Assembly: GCA_949294735.1 (NCBI GenBank)
Contig: CASFII010000006.1
Location: 1 to 64,000 of the forward strand
Source of the DNA: an uncultured Coriobacteriaceae bacterium
GTDB lineage: Bacteria > Actinomycetota > Coriobacteriia > Coriobacteriales > Eggerthellaceae
DNA length: 64,000 nt
Direction of reading: 5' to 3'
Positions 18,060 to 26,762 of this stretch are shown piece after piece. The notes below the pieces were generated by a model. The model searched no databases. It was not told where the DNA came from and worked only from the letters and a program-made list of their open reading frames with translations. The translations under genes were made by a program, and so were the position numbers. Position 1 is the first letter of the stretch; each line of letters starts with the position of its first letter.

Positions 18060-18968
18060 ATGGTTGATTTGCAGGTAAATTTGGGCGGTTTGCTCATGAA
18101 AAATCCCGTTACCACAGCTTCGGGTACGTTTGCAGCTGGTAAAGAATACGCAGATTTTGTTGACGTAGCTGCATTGGGTGCGGTGACCACCAAAGGTGTT
18201 TCATTGAACGGATGGGAAGGAAACGCCAGTCCTCGTATTGCTGAAACACCAAGTGGCATGCTTAATTCAATCGGGCTTCAAAATCCTGGGGTAGCTCACT
18301 TAAAATCTGATGAACTTCCTTGGCTTAAAAGTGTGGGTGCAACTACTATTGTTAATGTTTCGGGTCATAGTTTCGATGAATATGTTCAGGTTATTGAAGC
18401 TTTAGAAGATGCACCCGTTGACGCCTATGAAGTCAATATCTCGTGTCCTAATGTTGATGCAGGAGGTATGACTATCGGCACCCACGTTGAAAGTGTCACA
18501 AAGGTAGTTTCGCTTTGTCGTGCAGCTACCAAGCGTCCGCTTATTGTTAAACTCACGCCTAATGTAACCGATATTACCGAAATTGCTAAAGCGGCAGAAG
18601 CTGCGGGTGCTGATGCGCTTTCGTTAATCAATACGCTTTTAGGTATGGCTGTTGACGCCGAGCGCAAAAGACCTCAACTAGCTCGAGTAGTAGGTGGGCT
18701 TTCTGGTCCTTGCGTAAAACCAGTTGCTCTGCGTATGGTTTGGGAATGCTATCACGCAGTACAGGTTCCACTGTTGGGTATGGGTGGCATTTCAAATGGC
18801 ACAGATGCTATTGAGTTTATACTTGCAGGAGCAACTGCTGTCGCAGTAGGAACGGCCAATTTCACTAACCCCCATGCAACTATGGATGTCATTAAGGGTA
18901 TAGAAGACTATTGTGTTCGTCATAATGTCGAAAAAGTTACTGATTTGATTGGAGGATTAGAATGCTAG
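18060..18968 (+). CDS. pyrD: Dihydroorotate dehydrogenase, class 1B catalytic subunit
   Basis: A 302-residue FMN enzyme that oxidises dihydroorotate to orotate in the cytoplasm. The active-site cysteine is C129 in [10 protein letters not shown], the form seen in class 1 enzymes (class 2 has serine). NTLLGMAVD and [15 protein letters not shown] are family motifs. The adjacent pyrK confirms the NAD-dependent 1B type, which suits a fermentative or anaerobic cell. It starts immediately after the pyrK stop and overlaps pyrF by seven bases. Confidence 0.97.
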   Translation: MVDLQVNLGGLLMKNPVTTASGTFAAGKEYADFVDVAALGAVTTKGVSLNGWEGNASPRIAETPSGMLNSIGLQNPGVAHLKSDELPWLKSVGATTIVNVSGHSFDEYVQVIEALEDAPVDAYEVNISCPNVDAGGMTIGTHVESVTKVVSLCRAATKRPLIVKLTPNVTDITEIAKAAEAAGADALSLINTLLGMAVDAERKRPQLARVVGGLSGPCVKPVALRMVWECYHAVQVPLLGMGGISNGTDAIEFILAGATAVAVGTANFTNPHATMDVIKGIEDYCVRHNVEKVTDLIGGLEC

Positions 18969-19699
18969 ACTTCCGCCAAGAACCTGCCAAAGATCGTGTT
19001 ATTGTGGCGCTTGACTGCTCTGCTGAAGAGGCAAAACATCTTGCTGACGTGCTTCAGGGAAAGGCTAAATGGCTTAAGGTGGGCATGACCCTTTATTATG
19101 CTGAAGGGGCGCCTATTGTTGCGTACTTCAAAGAACGTGGGTTTAAAGTTTTCCTTGATTTGAAGTTCCATGACATTCCTCACCAAGTAAAAGGCGCTGC
19201 TGCGTCTGCGACTACAACTGGGGCAGATATGCTTACCATGCATGCCTGCGGTGGTGTTCCTATGATGCAGGCTGCCCAGGAGGGGGCTGAGAGCGCTGCT
19301 AAAGAGCTCGGTGGGGAAGTTCCCGCCACGCTAGGAATCACCGTCCTTACGTCTATGAACGCTGAAATTTTGCAAAGTGTTGGCGTAAGTCGTCCGTTGC
19401 CTGAGCAGGTTAAGTCTTTAGCGTCACTTACTAAGGAAGCGGGAATTTCGGGAGTTGTTGCCTCACCTCAAGAGGCTTCCATGCTCCGTGAACTCTTAGG
19501 GCCTGAAGCTTATATTGTGACACCTGGCGTTCGACCAGCTGGTGCCGATCTTGGTGATCAAAGCCGAGTGGCAACGCCTTCTGCTGCATTTAAGGCAGGC
19601 GCTTCCCATATTGTGGTAGGAAGGCCTATTACCCAAGCAGAAGATCCTGCAGCAGCGTTTGATGCTATTGCTACAGAGCTCGAAGCTTCTTCTTTGTAA
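18962..19699 (+). CDS. pyrF: Orotidine 5'-phosphate decarboxylase
   Basis: A 245-residue TIM-barrel enzyme that makes UMP from OMP. The charged catalytic cluster is D66, K68 and D71 in [19 protein letters not shown] at the start and [16 protein letters not shown] with VVGRPIT at the end bind the phosphate. It is the last gene of the pyr operon. No pyrE accompanies it, so orotate phosphoribosyltransferase must be encoded elsewhere. Confidence 0.97.
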   Translation: MLDFRQEPAKDRVIVALDCSAEEAKHLADVLQGKAKWLKVGMTLYYAEGAPIVAYFKERGFKVFLDLKFHDIPHQVKGAAASATTTGADMLTMHACGGVPMMQAAQEGAESAAKELGGEVPATLGITVLTSMNAEILQSVGVSRPLPEQVKSLASLTKEAGISGVVASPQEASMLRELLGPEAYIVTPGVRPAGADLGDQSRVATPSAAFKAGASHIVVGRPITQAEDPAAAFDAIATELEASSL

Positions 19700-19742
19700 T
19701 GCTGCGGTAGCGTTTTTCCTTCCGTTTGTCGGAAATTGCTTA

Positions 19743-19768
19743 ATTTACAGGGATAATCCCTTGTAAAT
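19743..19768. promoter_or_regulatory. Palindrome over the mihF promoter (operator candidate)
   Basis: ATTTACA and TGTAAAT arms (7 bp) continue inward as GGGA and TCCC around TAA, with one bulged T. The right arm contains the -35 hexamer TTGTAA of the mihF promoter, so a protein bound here would block RNA polymerase. Confidence 0.55.
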
Positions 19769-19789
19769 ACACAAAATAGTACGTATAAA
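19761..19789 (+). promoter_or_regulatory. Promoter of mihF-gmk-rpoZ
   Basis: -35 TTGTAA (19761-19766) and -10 TATAAA (19784-19789) are spaced 17 bases. The predicted start is near 19796, leaving a leader of about 70 bases. That leader contains a hairpin, AAGTGT and ACACTT at 19821-19837, before the AAGGAG site. Confidence 0.65.
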
Positions 19790-19866
19790 AGCCTATTATT
19801 TAGTGTAGTATGTTCCAGGTAAGTGTTTCGCACACTTCAAACCGTGAAGGTAGAAGGAGATATAAC

Positions 19867-20175
19867 ATGGCAATTCCTCAACTGAGCGCTGAAGAGCGTC
19901 AGGCAGCTCTGGAAAAAGCAAAGGCTGCTCGTATTAAGCGTGCTGAAGTACGTGAAGAATTGAAGTCCGGCAAGCTTTCACTCGAAAAGGTTCTGGACAT
20001 GAAGGACGATCCTGTTATTGGTCGCATGAAGGTTTCTACTCTTATTGAAACCTTGCCTGGTTATGGTAAGGCCAAGGCTGAAAAGATCATGAAGGAACTT
20101 CAGATTGCGGAAAGCCGTCGTCTCCGTGGTCTTGGCGAACGTCAGCGTGCTGCCCTTTTGGAGCGTCTGGGTTAA
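19867..20175 (+). CDS. mihF: Integration host factor, actinobacterial type
   Basis: A 102-residue basic nucleoid protein of the actinobacterial mIHF family, unrelated to proteobacterial IHF. It bends or compacts DNA and influences global transcription. The helix-two-turn-helix region is around LPGYGKAKA (63-71), followed by the C-terminal SRRLRGLGERQRAALLERL. The start is ATG 19867 after AGAAGGAG; the frame is open upstream but no other start has a ribosome site. The order pyrF-mihF-gmk-rpoZ is typical of actinobacteria. It has its own promoter with an overlapping palindrome. Confidence 0.93.
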   Translation: MAIPQLSAEERQAALEKAKAARIKRAEVREELKSGKLSLEKVLDMKDDPVIGRMKVSTLIETLPGYGKAKAEKIMKELQIAESRRLRGLGERQRAALLERLG

Positions 20176-20178
20176 TTC

Positions 20179-20748
20179 GTGCGTCACGGCAATTTATTTG
20201 TAATTTCTGGGCCATCAGGTGCTGGTAAAGGCACGCTGGTGGCTCAGCTTTTGTCTGAACTCCCTGATGCGTGGTTATCTGTTTCGGCGACTACGAGGAA
20301 GCCGCGTCCTGGAGAAGAGCACGGCAAGCATTATTTCTTTGTATCAGACGAAGAATTTGACGACTTGATTGCTTCTGATGGTCTGCTTGAATGGGCTCAG
20401 TATGGTTCTAACCGTTACGGCACCCCTCGCGCATCCGTTGAAGAGCATATGGCTTTAGGGCAGCAGGTTCTCTTAGAAATTGAAGTTCAGGGCGCCTTTC
20501 AAGTTAAAGAAAAGATTCCAAGTGCCTGTTTGATTTTCATAGAACCCCCTTCGCTTGAAGAGCTTGAAAATCGTTTACGTGGACGTGGGACAGAGAACGA
20601 AGAAGTTATTCAGGAAAGAATGCGAACAGCACGGGTGGAACTTTCTCACAAAATGGAGTATGATATTCAGCTGGTCAATGACAGCTTGCCTGAAGCAACA
20701 CGTCAGCTTTTAGATTTCATTAATCAAAAGGCTGAGCAGGCACAATAG
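20179..20748 (+). CDS. gmk: Guanylate kinase
   Basis: A 189-residue kinase converting GMP to GDP with ATP. The P-loop is GPSGAGKGT (11-19). The GMP-binding region has SATTRKPRPGEEHGKHYFF and LEWAQYGSNRYGTP, and EIEVQGAFQVKEK is a family motif. It starts at GTG 20179, three bases after mihF, with only a weak ribosome site, suggesting coupled translation. RpoZ follows, as in most actinobacteria. Confidence 0.97.
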   Translation: MRHGNLFVISGPSGAGKGTLVAQLLSELPDAWLSVSATTRKPRPGEEHGKHYFFVSDEEFDDLIASDGLLEWAQYGSNRYGTPRASVEEHMALGQQVLLEIEVQGAFQVKEKIPSACLIFIEPPSLEELENRLRGRGTENEEVIQERMRTARVELSHKMEYDIQLVNDSLPEATRQLLDFINQKAEQAQ

Positions 20749-20769
20749 ATGAGTTTGAGGATATAACCT

Positions 20770-21030
20770 ATGAGTATTATTAATCCAAAGATTGATGAAC
20801 TTCTTGATAAGGTTGACAACGATCGCTTTCTTTTATGCTCTTTAGCAGCAAAGCGTGCTCACGACATCAATGATATGATGCGTGGTCAGCGTGACCGTGC
20901 AATTCAACTGGAGACTGCCGTTGAAATTGCTCGTGCAGCAGATAAGAAGCCGCTTTCTATGGCATTCGAAGAAATTTCTCGCGGAGACGTTTCTTACGAC
21001 TCTGAAAGCATTGACATCAAAAATCACTAG
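20770..21030 (+). CDS. rpoZ: DNA-directed RNA polymerase omega subunit
   Basis: An 86-residue omega subunit that helps assemble and stabilise RNA polymerase. The conserved core is NDRFLLCSLAAKRAHDINDM, containing the AKRA element that packs on beta-prime, followed by KPLSMAFEEISRG. The start ATG 20770 lies in the gmk-rpoZ-thiI run. Confidence 0.93.
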   Translation: MSIINPKIDELLDKVDNDRFLLCSLAAKRAHDINDMMRGQRDRAIQLETAVEIARAADKKPLSMAFEEISRGDVSYDSESIDIKNH

Positions 21031-21042
21031 TTTTTGTACCTT

Positions 21043-22248
21043 ATGGATAAATTTCAGCGCATTAGCCTTGTTCATTATCATGAAATTGGTTTGAAGGGTC
21101 ACAATAGATCCACCTTCGAAATGCGCTTATTGAAGAATTTAGACGCGCTCCTTAAGCCTTTTCCGGTTGTTACTATTCACCGTATTTCAGGCAGGTTGTG
21201 CGTCTTTTTTCGTGAAGGTACTTCGTTCGAAGAAGCTAATAAGGCTACTGATGTTATAGCAAAGATACCTGGCGTAGCGAGGGTTTCTTGCGGCTATAAA
21301 TGTGAACGTGTTATCGACGAAATGACTGAGGCCGGCATTGCTGCCATGAGTGAAGCAGACTCGTTTGCTAGCTTTAAAGTCCAAGCACGTCGCAACCATA
21401 CTGATTTCCCCATTAATTCAATGGATTTAAACCGCATAGTAGGCGGTAATCTTTCCGATGCCTTTCCTCAGGTCGCGGTAAAGATGAAAAACCCTGACTT
21501 AACGGTTGGGTTAGAAGTGGTTCAAAACGCTGCTTATGTGTATGCACGAAGCATCGTAGGTATTGGTGGTCTTCCTGTGGGGAGCTCGGGGCGTGTGGTT
21601 TGCCTTTTGTCTTCAGGCATTGATTCTCCTGTTTCTACCTGGAAAATGGCTCGTCGTGGCGCTGAATGTATCGGGGTTCATTTTTCTGGGCGCCCTCAAA
21701 CAAGTGACACGAGTGAATATCTTGTTGACGACATTGCTCACGTGCTGGAGCGAACTGGCTGTATTGCACGAGTTTACGTGGTTCCTCTTGGCAACTACCA
21801 GCGAGAAATCGCGCTTTCGTGTCCTCCAGAATTGCGCGTAGTTTTATATCGTCGTTTAATGTTTAGAGTTGCAGAGGCCTTGGCTCATCGCGAGCGTGCT
21901 GGTGCATTAGTTACTGGTGAAAGCCTGGGTCAGGTTGCGTCACAAACACTTGATAACATCCGTTGCACCGACGCAGCGGTACATTTACCCGTCTTTCGTC
22001 CACTTATTGGCACTGACAAGCTCGAAATTATCGCAGAAGCTCAACGCTTGGGTTCTTTTGAAATTTCTTCTCAGGATGCACCTGATTGTTGCACGCTCTT
22101 TATGCCGCGCAACCCCGAAACGCACGCCAAACTTCCGTTAGTTGAGGAAGCTGAGCAGGCCTATCCCATTTCTCAGTGGGTTGAAGAGCTCGTTGAAGCT
22201 GCTGAAGTCCATGATTATGCCTGTCCTTCCTATAAGCGGCGTGCATAA
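21043..22248 (+). CDS. thiI: tRNA 4-thiouridine synthase ThiI
   Basis: A 401-residue enzyme that activates U8 of tRNA for sulfur insertion and can serve thiamine thiazole synthesis. It has an N-terminal ferredoxin-like and THUMP region (1-165) and a PP-loop ATPase domain with SSGIDSP at 190-196. GESLGQVASQTLDNI and DCCTLFMPRNP follow. There is no C-terminal rhodanese domain, as in most Gram-positive ThiI, so another protein must deliver sulfur. ATG 21043 is preferred over the in-frame TTG 21034. HYHEIGLKGHNR at the N-terminus is typical. Confidence 0.95.
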   Translation: MDKFQRISLVHYHEIGLKGHNRSTFEMRLLKNLDALLKPFPVVTIHRISGRLCVFFREGTSFEEANKATDVIAKIPGVARVSCGYKCERVIDEMTEAGIAAMSEADSFASFKVQARRNHTDFPINSMDLNRIVGGNLSDAFPQVAVKMKNPDLTVGLEVVQNAAYVYARSIVGIGGLPVGSSGRVVCLLSSGIDSPVSTWKMARRGAECIGVHFSGRPQTSDTSEYLVDDIAHVLERTGCIARVYVVPLGNYQREIALSCPPELRVVLYRRLMFRVAEALAHRERAGALVTGESLGQVASQTLDNIRCTDAAVHLPVFRPLIGTDKLEIIAEAQRLGSFEISSQDAPDCCTLFMPRNPETHAKLPLVEEAEQAYPISQWVEELVEAAEVHDYACPSYKRRA

Positions 22249-22255
22249 TTTCTTA

Positions 22256-22276
22256 GTTCAGCTTTCTGAACGTTTG
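22256..22276 (+). terminator. Possible weak terminator after thiI
   Basis: GTTCAG (22256-22261) and CTGAAC (22266-22271) form a 6-bp stem with loop CTTT, followed by a mixed T-rich stretch (GTTTGTATTTT). The stem is short and the U-run interrupted. Confidence 0.4.
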
Positions 22277-22402
22277 TATTTTCGTGAACTTTGTGCACTT
22301 TAGGTGCTAGTTTCTTGCTGGAATTTTGCGAGAACTGCGATAGGTTCTTGTGAATCCCTGCTTGCTAGATGCTATGACTGTGAAAGTTTAGTTGTATCAA
22401 GC

Positions 22403-22456
22403 TGGTATATAACTGATTAAAAATCTCCTTATGCTAAGAACATAGCTAAAGGAGAT
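22403..22456 (+). promoter_or_regulatory. comEA extended -10 and ribosome-site-burying hairpin
   Basis: An extended -10, TGGTATATA (22403-22411), would start RNA near 22419. The next bases form a hairpin: left arm ATCTCCTTATGCTA (22423-22436), loop AGAACA, right arm TAGCTAAAGGAGAT (22443-22456). Twelve of fourteen positions pair. The right arm holds the AAAGGAG ribosome site of comEA, whose ATG is at 22461, so the folded leader should block translation. Confidence 0.65.
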
Positions 22457-22460
22457 AAAA

Positions 22461-23147
22461 ATGTCATTTCAAGAACAAGCAGAGATTCTAAGTAAAAGAG
22501 TAGGATCAGGTAAGCCTAAGGCAATGGCGTTTGCCGGGCTTGTTCTGACGGTCGTTGTTATTTCCCTTATGGCAGTTTTCTTCTTTCTTCAATCTTCGAA
22601 TGATGGGTTTGTCTTAGAAGTAGCTCCTGATAAACGTGGGGACACTTCACTTGAAGAAAATTCCGCACCTTTAGAAGACTCTCTTGGGGTTGTGGAGGAA
22701 CAAGAAAAGATAGTCGTGCATGTAGGGGGTTCAGTTAACAAACCAGGTGTATATGAGCTTACCTGGGGTGACCGGGTTGAAAAGGCTATTGCTGCAGCTG
22801 GTGGTGCATCAGATGGTGCTGTGCTGGATGCTCTCAATCTTGCACGAATTCTCCAGGATGGCGAACAAATCCTGGTTCCTCATGAGAGAGATTATGAATC
22901 AGGAGCGCCTGGAACCAGTAATCCGCAGGGAATAAGCGCTTCTACAGCTCAAGGAAAGGTGAATATTAACACCGCCGATGTTACCCAGTTGGATAGTCTT
23001 CCAGGAATTGGTGAATCAACAGCGCAAAAAATAATTGCAGACAGAGAAACAAACGGACCATTTGAAAAAGTAGAAGACATTCAGCGAGTGTCAGGAATAG
23101 GCGAAAAGAAATATGAGCAGCTTGCTGACCTAATTTCGGTAGGATGA
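22461..23147 (+). CDS. comEA: Competence protein ComEA (membrane DNA receptor)
   Basis: A 228-residue membrane-anchored DNA-binding protein that captures double-stranded DNA outside the membrane for uptake. A transmembrane helix (22-43) is followed by an acidic linker (about 55-83). Next come an SLBB domain (84-141, with VHVGGSVNKPGVYEL) and a C-terminal helix-hairpin-helix pair: LPGIGEST at 180-187 and VSGIGEKK at 210-217 in the VNINTAD domain. The full architecture is intact. It overlaps comEC by four bases (ATGA). The ribosome site lies inside a strong hairpin, hinting at controlled translation. Confidence 0.95.
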   Translation: MSFQEQAEILSKRVGSGKPKAMAFAGLVLTVVVISLMAVFFFLQSSNDGFVLEVAPDKRGDTSLEENSAPLEDSLGVVEEQEKIVVHVGGSVNKPGVYELTWGDRVEKAIAAAGGASDGAVLDALNLARILQDGEQILVPHERDYESGAPGTSNPQGISASTAQGKVNINTADVTQLDSLPGIGESTAQKIIADRETNGPFEKVEDIQRVSGIGEKKYEQLADLISVG

Positions 23148-25600
23148 TTCGAGAAATCGTACAATCATTCTTCCGTTTCTCTTCTATTCTCTTGCAAGAT
23201 GCTACAAATCACTCTGGTGCTTTTGAGGATAAGAATAGAAGTAATCCTTGGAAGCGCCCTCAAATTCCTCTTATTACCTTTTTAGCTCTAGGTATGTGGT
23301 TAAGCTGCGTGATCATTTTTCCGAGTACGCATGATGTAAGTAGAACCTCAAAAAATCTAGTACTTCTTGGAGCAGTAATACTACTTATATTGACGCTTAT
23401 TTTCTTTGTTGTCGTAACCCTAAAATTTGACTCAAAACAATGTGCGGATCAGGTGCTTAGCGTTTTTGCTCTTGGGTTTTGTTTAGGTGCGCTTGTTTCT
23501 CTTGCTTCATCAGAACAATACCTTCAAAAGACTCAATCAGTACCTAAGAATTCAACTCAAGACTGTCTTATGATTCTTCAAGAGGATTCTTTTGAAGGTA
23601 TTTGGGGTACTTCAGTTATTGCCCAAATAGTTCTTGAAAATAATGATTCTTTTATAGCTCAAATTAGTCTTGATGCTGAAACATCAGAAATGCACTTTGG
23701 AGAAGTGTATGAGGGTAGAGCGGTTCTTTCGCAGATTGAAATTAATGAATTTAACTTTAATAAGGGATTAGAGGTACGACTTAAAGTTCTTTCTTCAGAA
23801 AAGGCAGAACCTCTTCTGCTCTTTCCTTTTCACATTTACGAGGGTCTTCAAGGATATCTTTCTAATTTCCGAAATAGCTCAATAGAATTATTTCAGGCAT
23901 TGCCTAAAGAAGCTTGCTCTTTGTTGCAAGCCTTAGTCTGTGGTTATACGACAAACCTAGATGCCAGTGGACTTTATTCTGACTATCAAAACACAGGATT
24001 GGCTCATTTGGTAGCCGTTTCTGGAAGCCATTTGGCATTGATAAACACCCTGATTGCCTCAGTATTACAACGGTTTAATACTCCTAAAAAGCTACTCATT
24101 ACTATTCAGTTACTATTCATAAATTTATATCTTATATTCACAGCACTCCCTGTTTCAGGTATACGATCAGGAATAATGGCTTCGTTGGGCTTACTTTCTT
24201 ATATAAGCAAAAGAAGAAGTTCAAGTTTAAACGTATTGTCAGTGTGCATGCTTTTGATGATTTCGCAGAATCCTAGGTGTGCTTCTGATGTTTCGTTTGT
24301 TTTATCAGCTGGATCTACGTTAGGAATTATTCTTCTCACTCCATTCTTTTCTCACTGTTTTGGAGGAAAAATTCCTCGTAGCGTCAATGAATCTCTTTCG
24401 TTAACCTGTGCCGCAAGTGTTACAACACTTCCTTTTTCTGCAGTGCTCTTTGCTCAGCTGCCTATAATATCCCTTTTAGCAAATGTACTCGCAGCTCCTT
24501 TCTTTGCCCTTATTTGCACCTCGGGAATTTTATGCGCAACCGTGCACCAGATTTTTCCTGCTTTTGCAGTTCCTCTTCTAACTGTTTCTGGAATAGAAGC
24601 AGCTTTTCTCAATGAACTTGTAAAGTTCCTGGCAAAAGTTCCTTATGCTTGTATTCCTGTTAGCTTGGATCCTTCTCTTATGATTTGTGTTTCGATTTTA
24701 ATGGTAATAGCGATACTAAGATGGGGAAGGGGCATTGCTAGGATTTTAAAACCTCTTGTTGTATTAGTTATAAGTGCAATAGCTCTAACCGTCTACATTT
24801 TCCCACTTCAGCCCACTCATGAAATTATAATGCTTGATGTTGGTCAAGGTGATTCGTTTCTTTTCCGAAGTAGTGGCAAAACAGTTCTTATAGATACGGG
24901 CAAAGATGATAGTAAGCTCCTCCGAGGTTTAGCGCGCCATAACATACAGAAGCTTGATGCAGTCTGCATTACGCACGGAGACAGTGATCACTGTGGCGCA
25001 CTGCTTGCACTAAAGGGTAAGGTTCGGGTGGGAAGTGTGCTTCTGGCTGCCGACACCTTTACGTGCGGATGCGACTCTTGCAGTGGCCTTCTTAAAGACG
25101 CTCAAAAAATTGTTTCCGCTGAGAATATTCAAGGCCTTCAAGTAGGCTCAAATATTTCTTTTGGGGTATTTAGGTTTACGCTTTTGTCTCCACAAACTTT
25201 TGTCGAAGAAGGCGGAAATGCAGATAGTTTATGTTTTGAGGTAACCATCGATGGAAACTACGACGGTAAAAGCGAATGGAATGGTTTGTTTTGTGGAGAC
25301 GCTGAAGCAGATCAGCTTGAAGAGCTTAAAGATAAAAACTTACTTACTCAGGTGACAATATATAAAGTTGGTCATCACGGATCAAAAGCTGCTCTCGATG
25401 AAGAAATTGTTGAAGCACTATCTCCTGATATATCTCTCGTAAGTGTGGGGGCTGATAATACCTATGGACATCCTGCAGAAGAAACAATAAATCTTTTGGA
25501 AAACGTTGGCTCAGAAGTGCTGAGATCTGACCAACTAGGAGATGTTTCGTGCATAATAGAGCCTGACAAGTTAATCATTAAAACTCAACGTAAGAAGTGA
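23144..25600 (+). CDS. comEC: ComEC/Rec2 DNA uptake channel
   Basis: An 818-residue polytopic membrane protein that forms the channel for single-stranded DNA in transformation. An N-terminal membrane and OB-type region is followed by the Competence domain with several helices from about 260 to 550. It carries GLAHLVAVSGSHLALINT and FTALPVSGIRSGIMAS. The C-terminal metallo-beta-lactamase-like domain begins with EIIMLDVGQGDSFL and has THGDSDH at 610-616 and VGHHGSKAA. All parts are present, so it is probably functional. The gene looks AT-richer and more relaxed in codon use than its neighbours. Confidence 0.95.
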   Translation: MIREIVQSFFRFSSILLQDATNHSGAFEDKNRSNPWKRPQIPLITFLALGMWLSCVIIFPSTHDVSRTSKNLVLLGAVILLILTLIFFVVVTLKFDSKQCADQVLSVFALGFCLGALVSLASSEQYLQKTQSVPKNSTQDCLMILQEDSFEGIWGTSVIAQIVLENNDSFIAQISLDAETSEMHFGEVYEGRAVLSQIEINEFNFNKGLEVRLKVLSSEKAEPLLLFPFHIYEGLQGYLSNFRNSSIELFQALPKEACSLLQALVCGYTTNLDASGLYSDYQNTGLAHLVAVSGSHLALINTLIASVLQRFNTPKKLLITIQLLFINLYLIFTALPVSGIRSGIMASLGLLSYISKRRSSSLNVLSVCMLLMISQNPRCASDVSFVLSAGSTLGIILLTPFFSHCFGGKIPRSVNESLSLTCAASVTTLPFSAVLFAQLPIISLLANVLAAPFFALICTSGILCATVHQIFPAFAVPLLTVSGIEAAFLNELVKFLAKVPYACIPVSLDPSLMICVSILMVIAILRWGRGIARILKPLVVLVISAIALTVYIFPLQPTHEIIMLDVGQGDSFLFRSSGKTVLIDTGKDDSKLLRGLARHNIQKLDAVCITHGDSDHCGALLALKGKVRVGSVLLAADTFTCGCDSCSGLLKDAQKIVSAENIQGLQVGSNISFGVFRFTLLSPQTFVEEGGNADSLCFEVTIDGNYDGKSEWNGLFCGDAEADQLEELKDKNLLTQVTIYKVGHHGSKAALDEEIVEALSPDISLVSVGADNTYGHPAEETINLLENVGSEVLRSDQLGDVSCIIEPDKLIIKTQRKK

Positions 25601-25603
25601 AGC

Positions 25604-26572
25604 ATGAGCCAGAAGTCTAAAGATTTTCTTTCCGCTTATTTAGTAGTAGGTGAAGATGAGCTGAAGCGTACGACTGTTTTGAAGCGCTTGCATGAGCGCA
25701 TTTCTGCATTAGGTGACTTAAGTTTCAACTACAATGAATTCGATGGAGCTTCTGCAAGTGGTGATGCTATTGTTGGTGCTTGCAACACCATTCCTTTTGC
25801 TTCTGATTTACGATTAGTAGAAGTAAAGGAAGCCGAAAAGCTTCCGAAAGCTGCAGCTGAGCAGGTTATTGAATACTTGCTTGCGCCTTCCGCAACCACC
25901 GTCTTGGCTCTTGAGGCAGAGAAACTTGCAAAGAATACTCGTTTGTATAAGGCCGTAGCAGCTCTGGGGAAGACTGCTGTCATTGATTGCACTCCGCTGA
26001 AACGCAGAGAACTACCCAAAACCATTCGAAATATGGCCGTTGGCTACGGCGTGACGTTTACCGAAGGCGCTGCTTATAAGCTTGTGGAGCTCGTGGGAGA
26101 AAATACCGTCCGCCTTGATACTGAAGTCAAAAAGATTGCTACTGCTCATAGGGGAAACGATCCTGTAAATGAAAGTGAAGTAATCTCTTTGGTCGCAAGG
26201 ACTTCGGAGGTTAAACCTTGGGAAGTTACTGATGCATTTTCTGCTCGAGATATTTCTAAATGTTTGCTTTTGTTTCAAAGGATGCCTGAGAAATCTTCCT
26301 ATTCGGTTATGCCTCGGATTGTTCAAAGGATTCGGGAACTAATAGGTGTTCAATCGTTCCTTGCCAGAGGAAATACCTCTTCGCTTCCACGTATCTTGAA
26401 AATTCCAGAGTGGAAAGTGAGCCACTATACTACCTGGGCTCGCAATTTTACTGATTACGAGCTAAGGGAAGCACTCTGCCTTGCGTTAGATGCTGAACAA
26501 GCTATGAAGAGCAGCTCAGATCCAGATAAATACTTTGTAGATTGGCTTCTGCAGACTCTCAGAAGAGTGTAA
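25604..26572 (+). CDS. holA: DNA polymerase III delta subunit
   Basis: A 322-residue clamp-loader subunit that opens the beta sliding clamp. The start YLVVGEDELKR and the domain order (AAA-like N-terminal part, lid, C-terminal collar helices) fit HolA, and the Coriobacteriia-typical order comEA-comEC-holA-rpsT supports it. Sequence conservation in this family is low, so identification leans on length and context. The start ATG 25604 is three bases after the comEC stop. A strong terminator follows. Confidence 0.9.
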   Translation: MSQKSKDFLSAYLVVGEDELKRTTVLKRLHERISALGDLSFNYNEFDGASASGDAIVGACNTIPFASDLRLVEVKEAEKLPKAAAEQVIEYLLAPSATTVLALEAEKLAKNTRLYKAVAALGKTAVIDCTPLKRRELPKTIRNMAVGYGVTFTEGAAYKLVELVGENTVRLDTEVKKIATAHRGNDPVNESEVISLVARTSEVKPWEVTDAFSARDISKCLLLFQRMPEKSSYSVMPRIVQRIRELIGVQSFLARGNTSSLPRILKIPEWKVSHYTTWARNFTDYELREALCLALDAEQAMKSSSDPDKYFVDWLLQTLRRV

Positions 26573-26578
26573 GAAATG

Positions 26579-26604
26579 AAAAAGCTCCCAAGTGGGAGCT
26601 TTTC
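26579..26604. terminator. Terminator after holA
   Basis: A stem of AAAAGCTCCC and GGGAGCTTTT with loop AAGT ends the com-holA transcript. The A-run and T-run make it usable in both directions. Confidence 0.88.
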
Positions 26605-26716
26605 ATCCTTGATATGCGAATGAACTCTTAGTTCTTAACGCGCTTGTTCATAATAACTGTTTGGCAAAAGACACGCAAGTAGGTTATGCGTTTATACAGT
26701 CCACTTTTACGTACAT

Positions 26717-26742
26717 CAAAAAAGGCTGCCTAAAGCAGCCTA
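26717..26742 (-). terminator. Terminator after rpsT
   Basis: Read on the minus strand, AGGCTGC and GCAGCCT with a five-base loop are followed by six T, 21 bases beyond the rpsT stop codon. Confidence 0.88.
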
Positions 26743-26762
26743 TTTTGATTAGAGCAGCAGAG

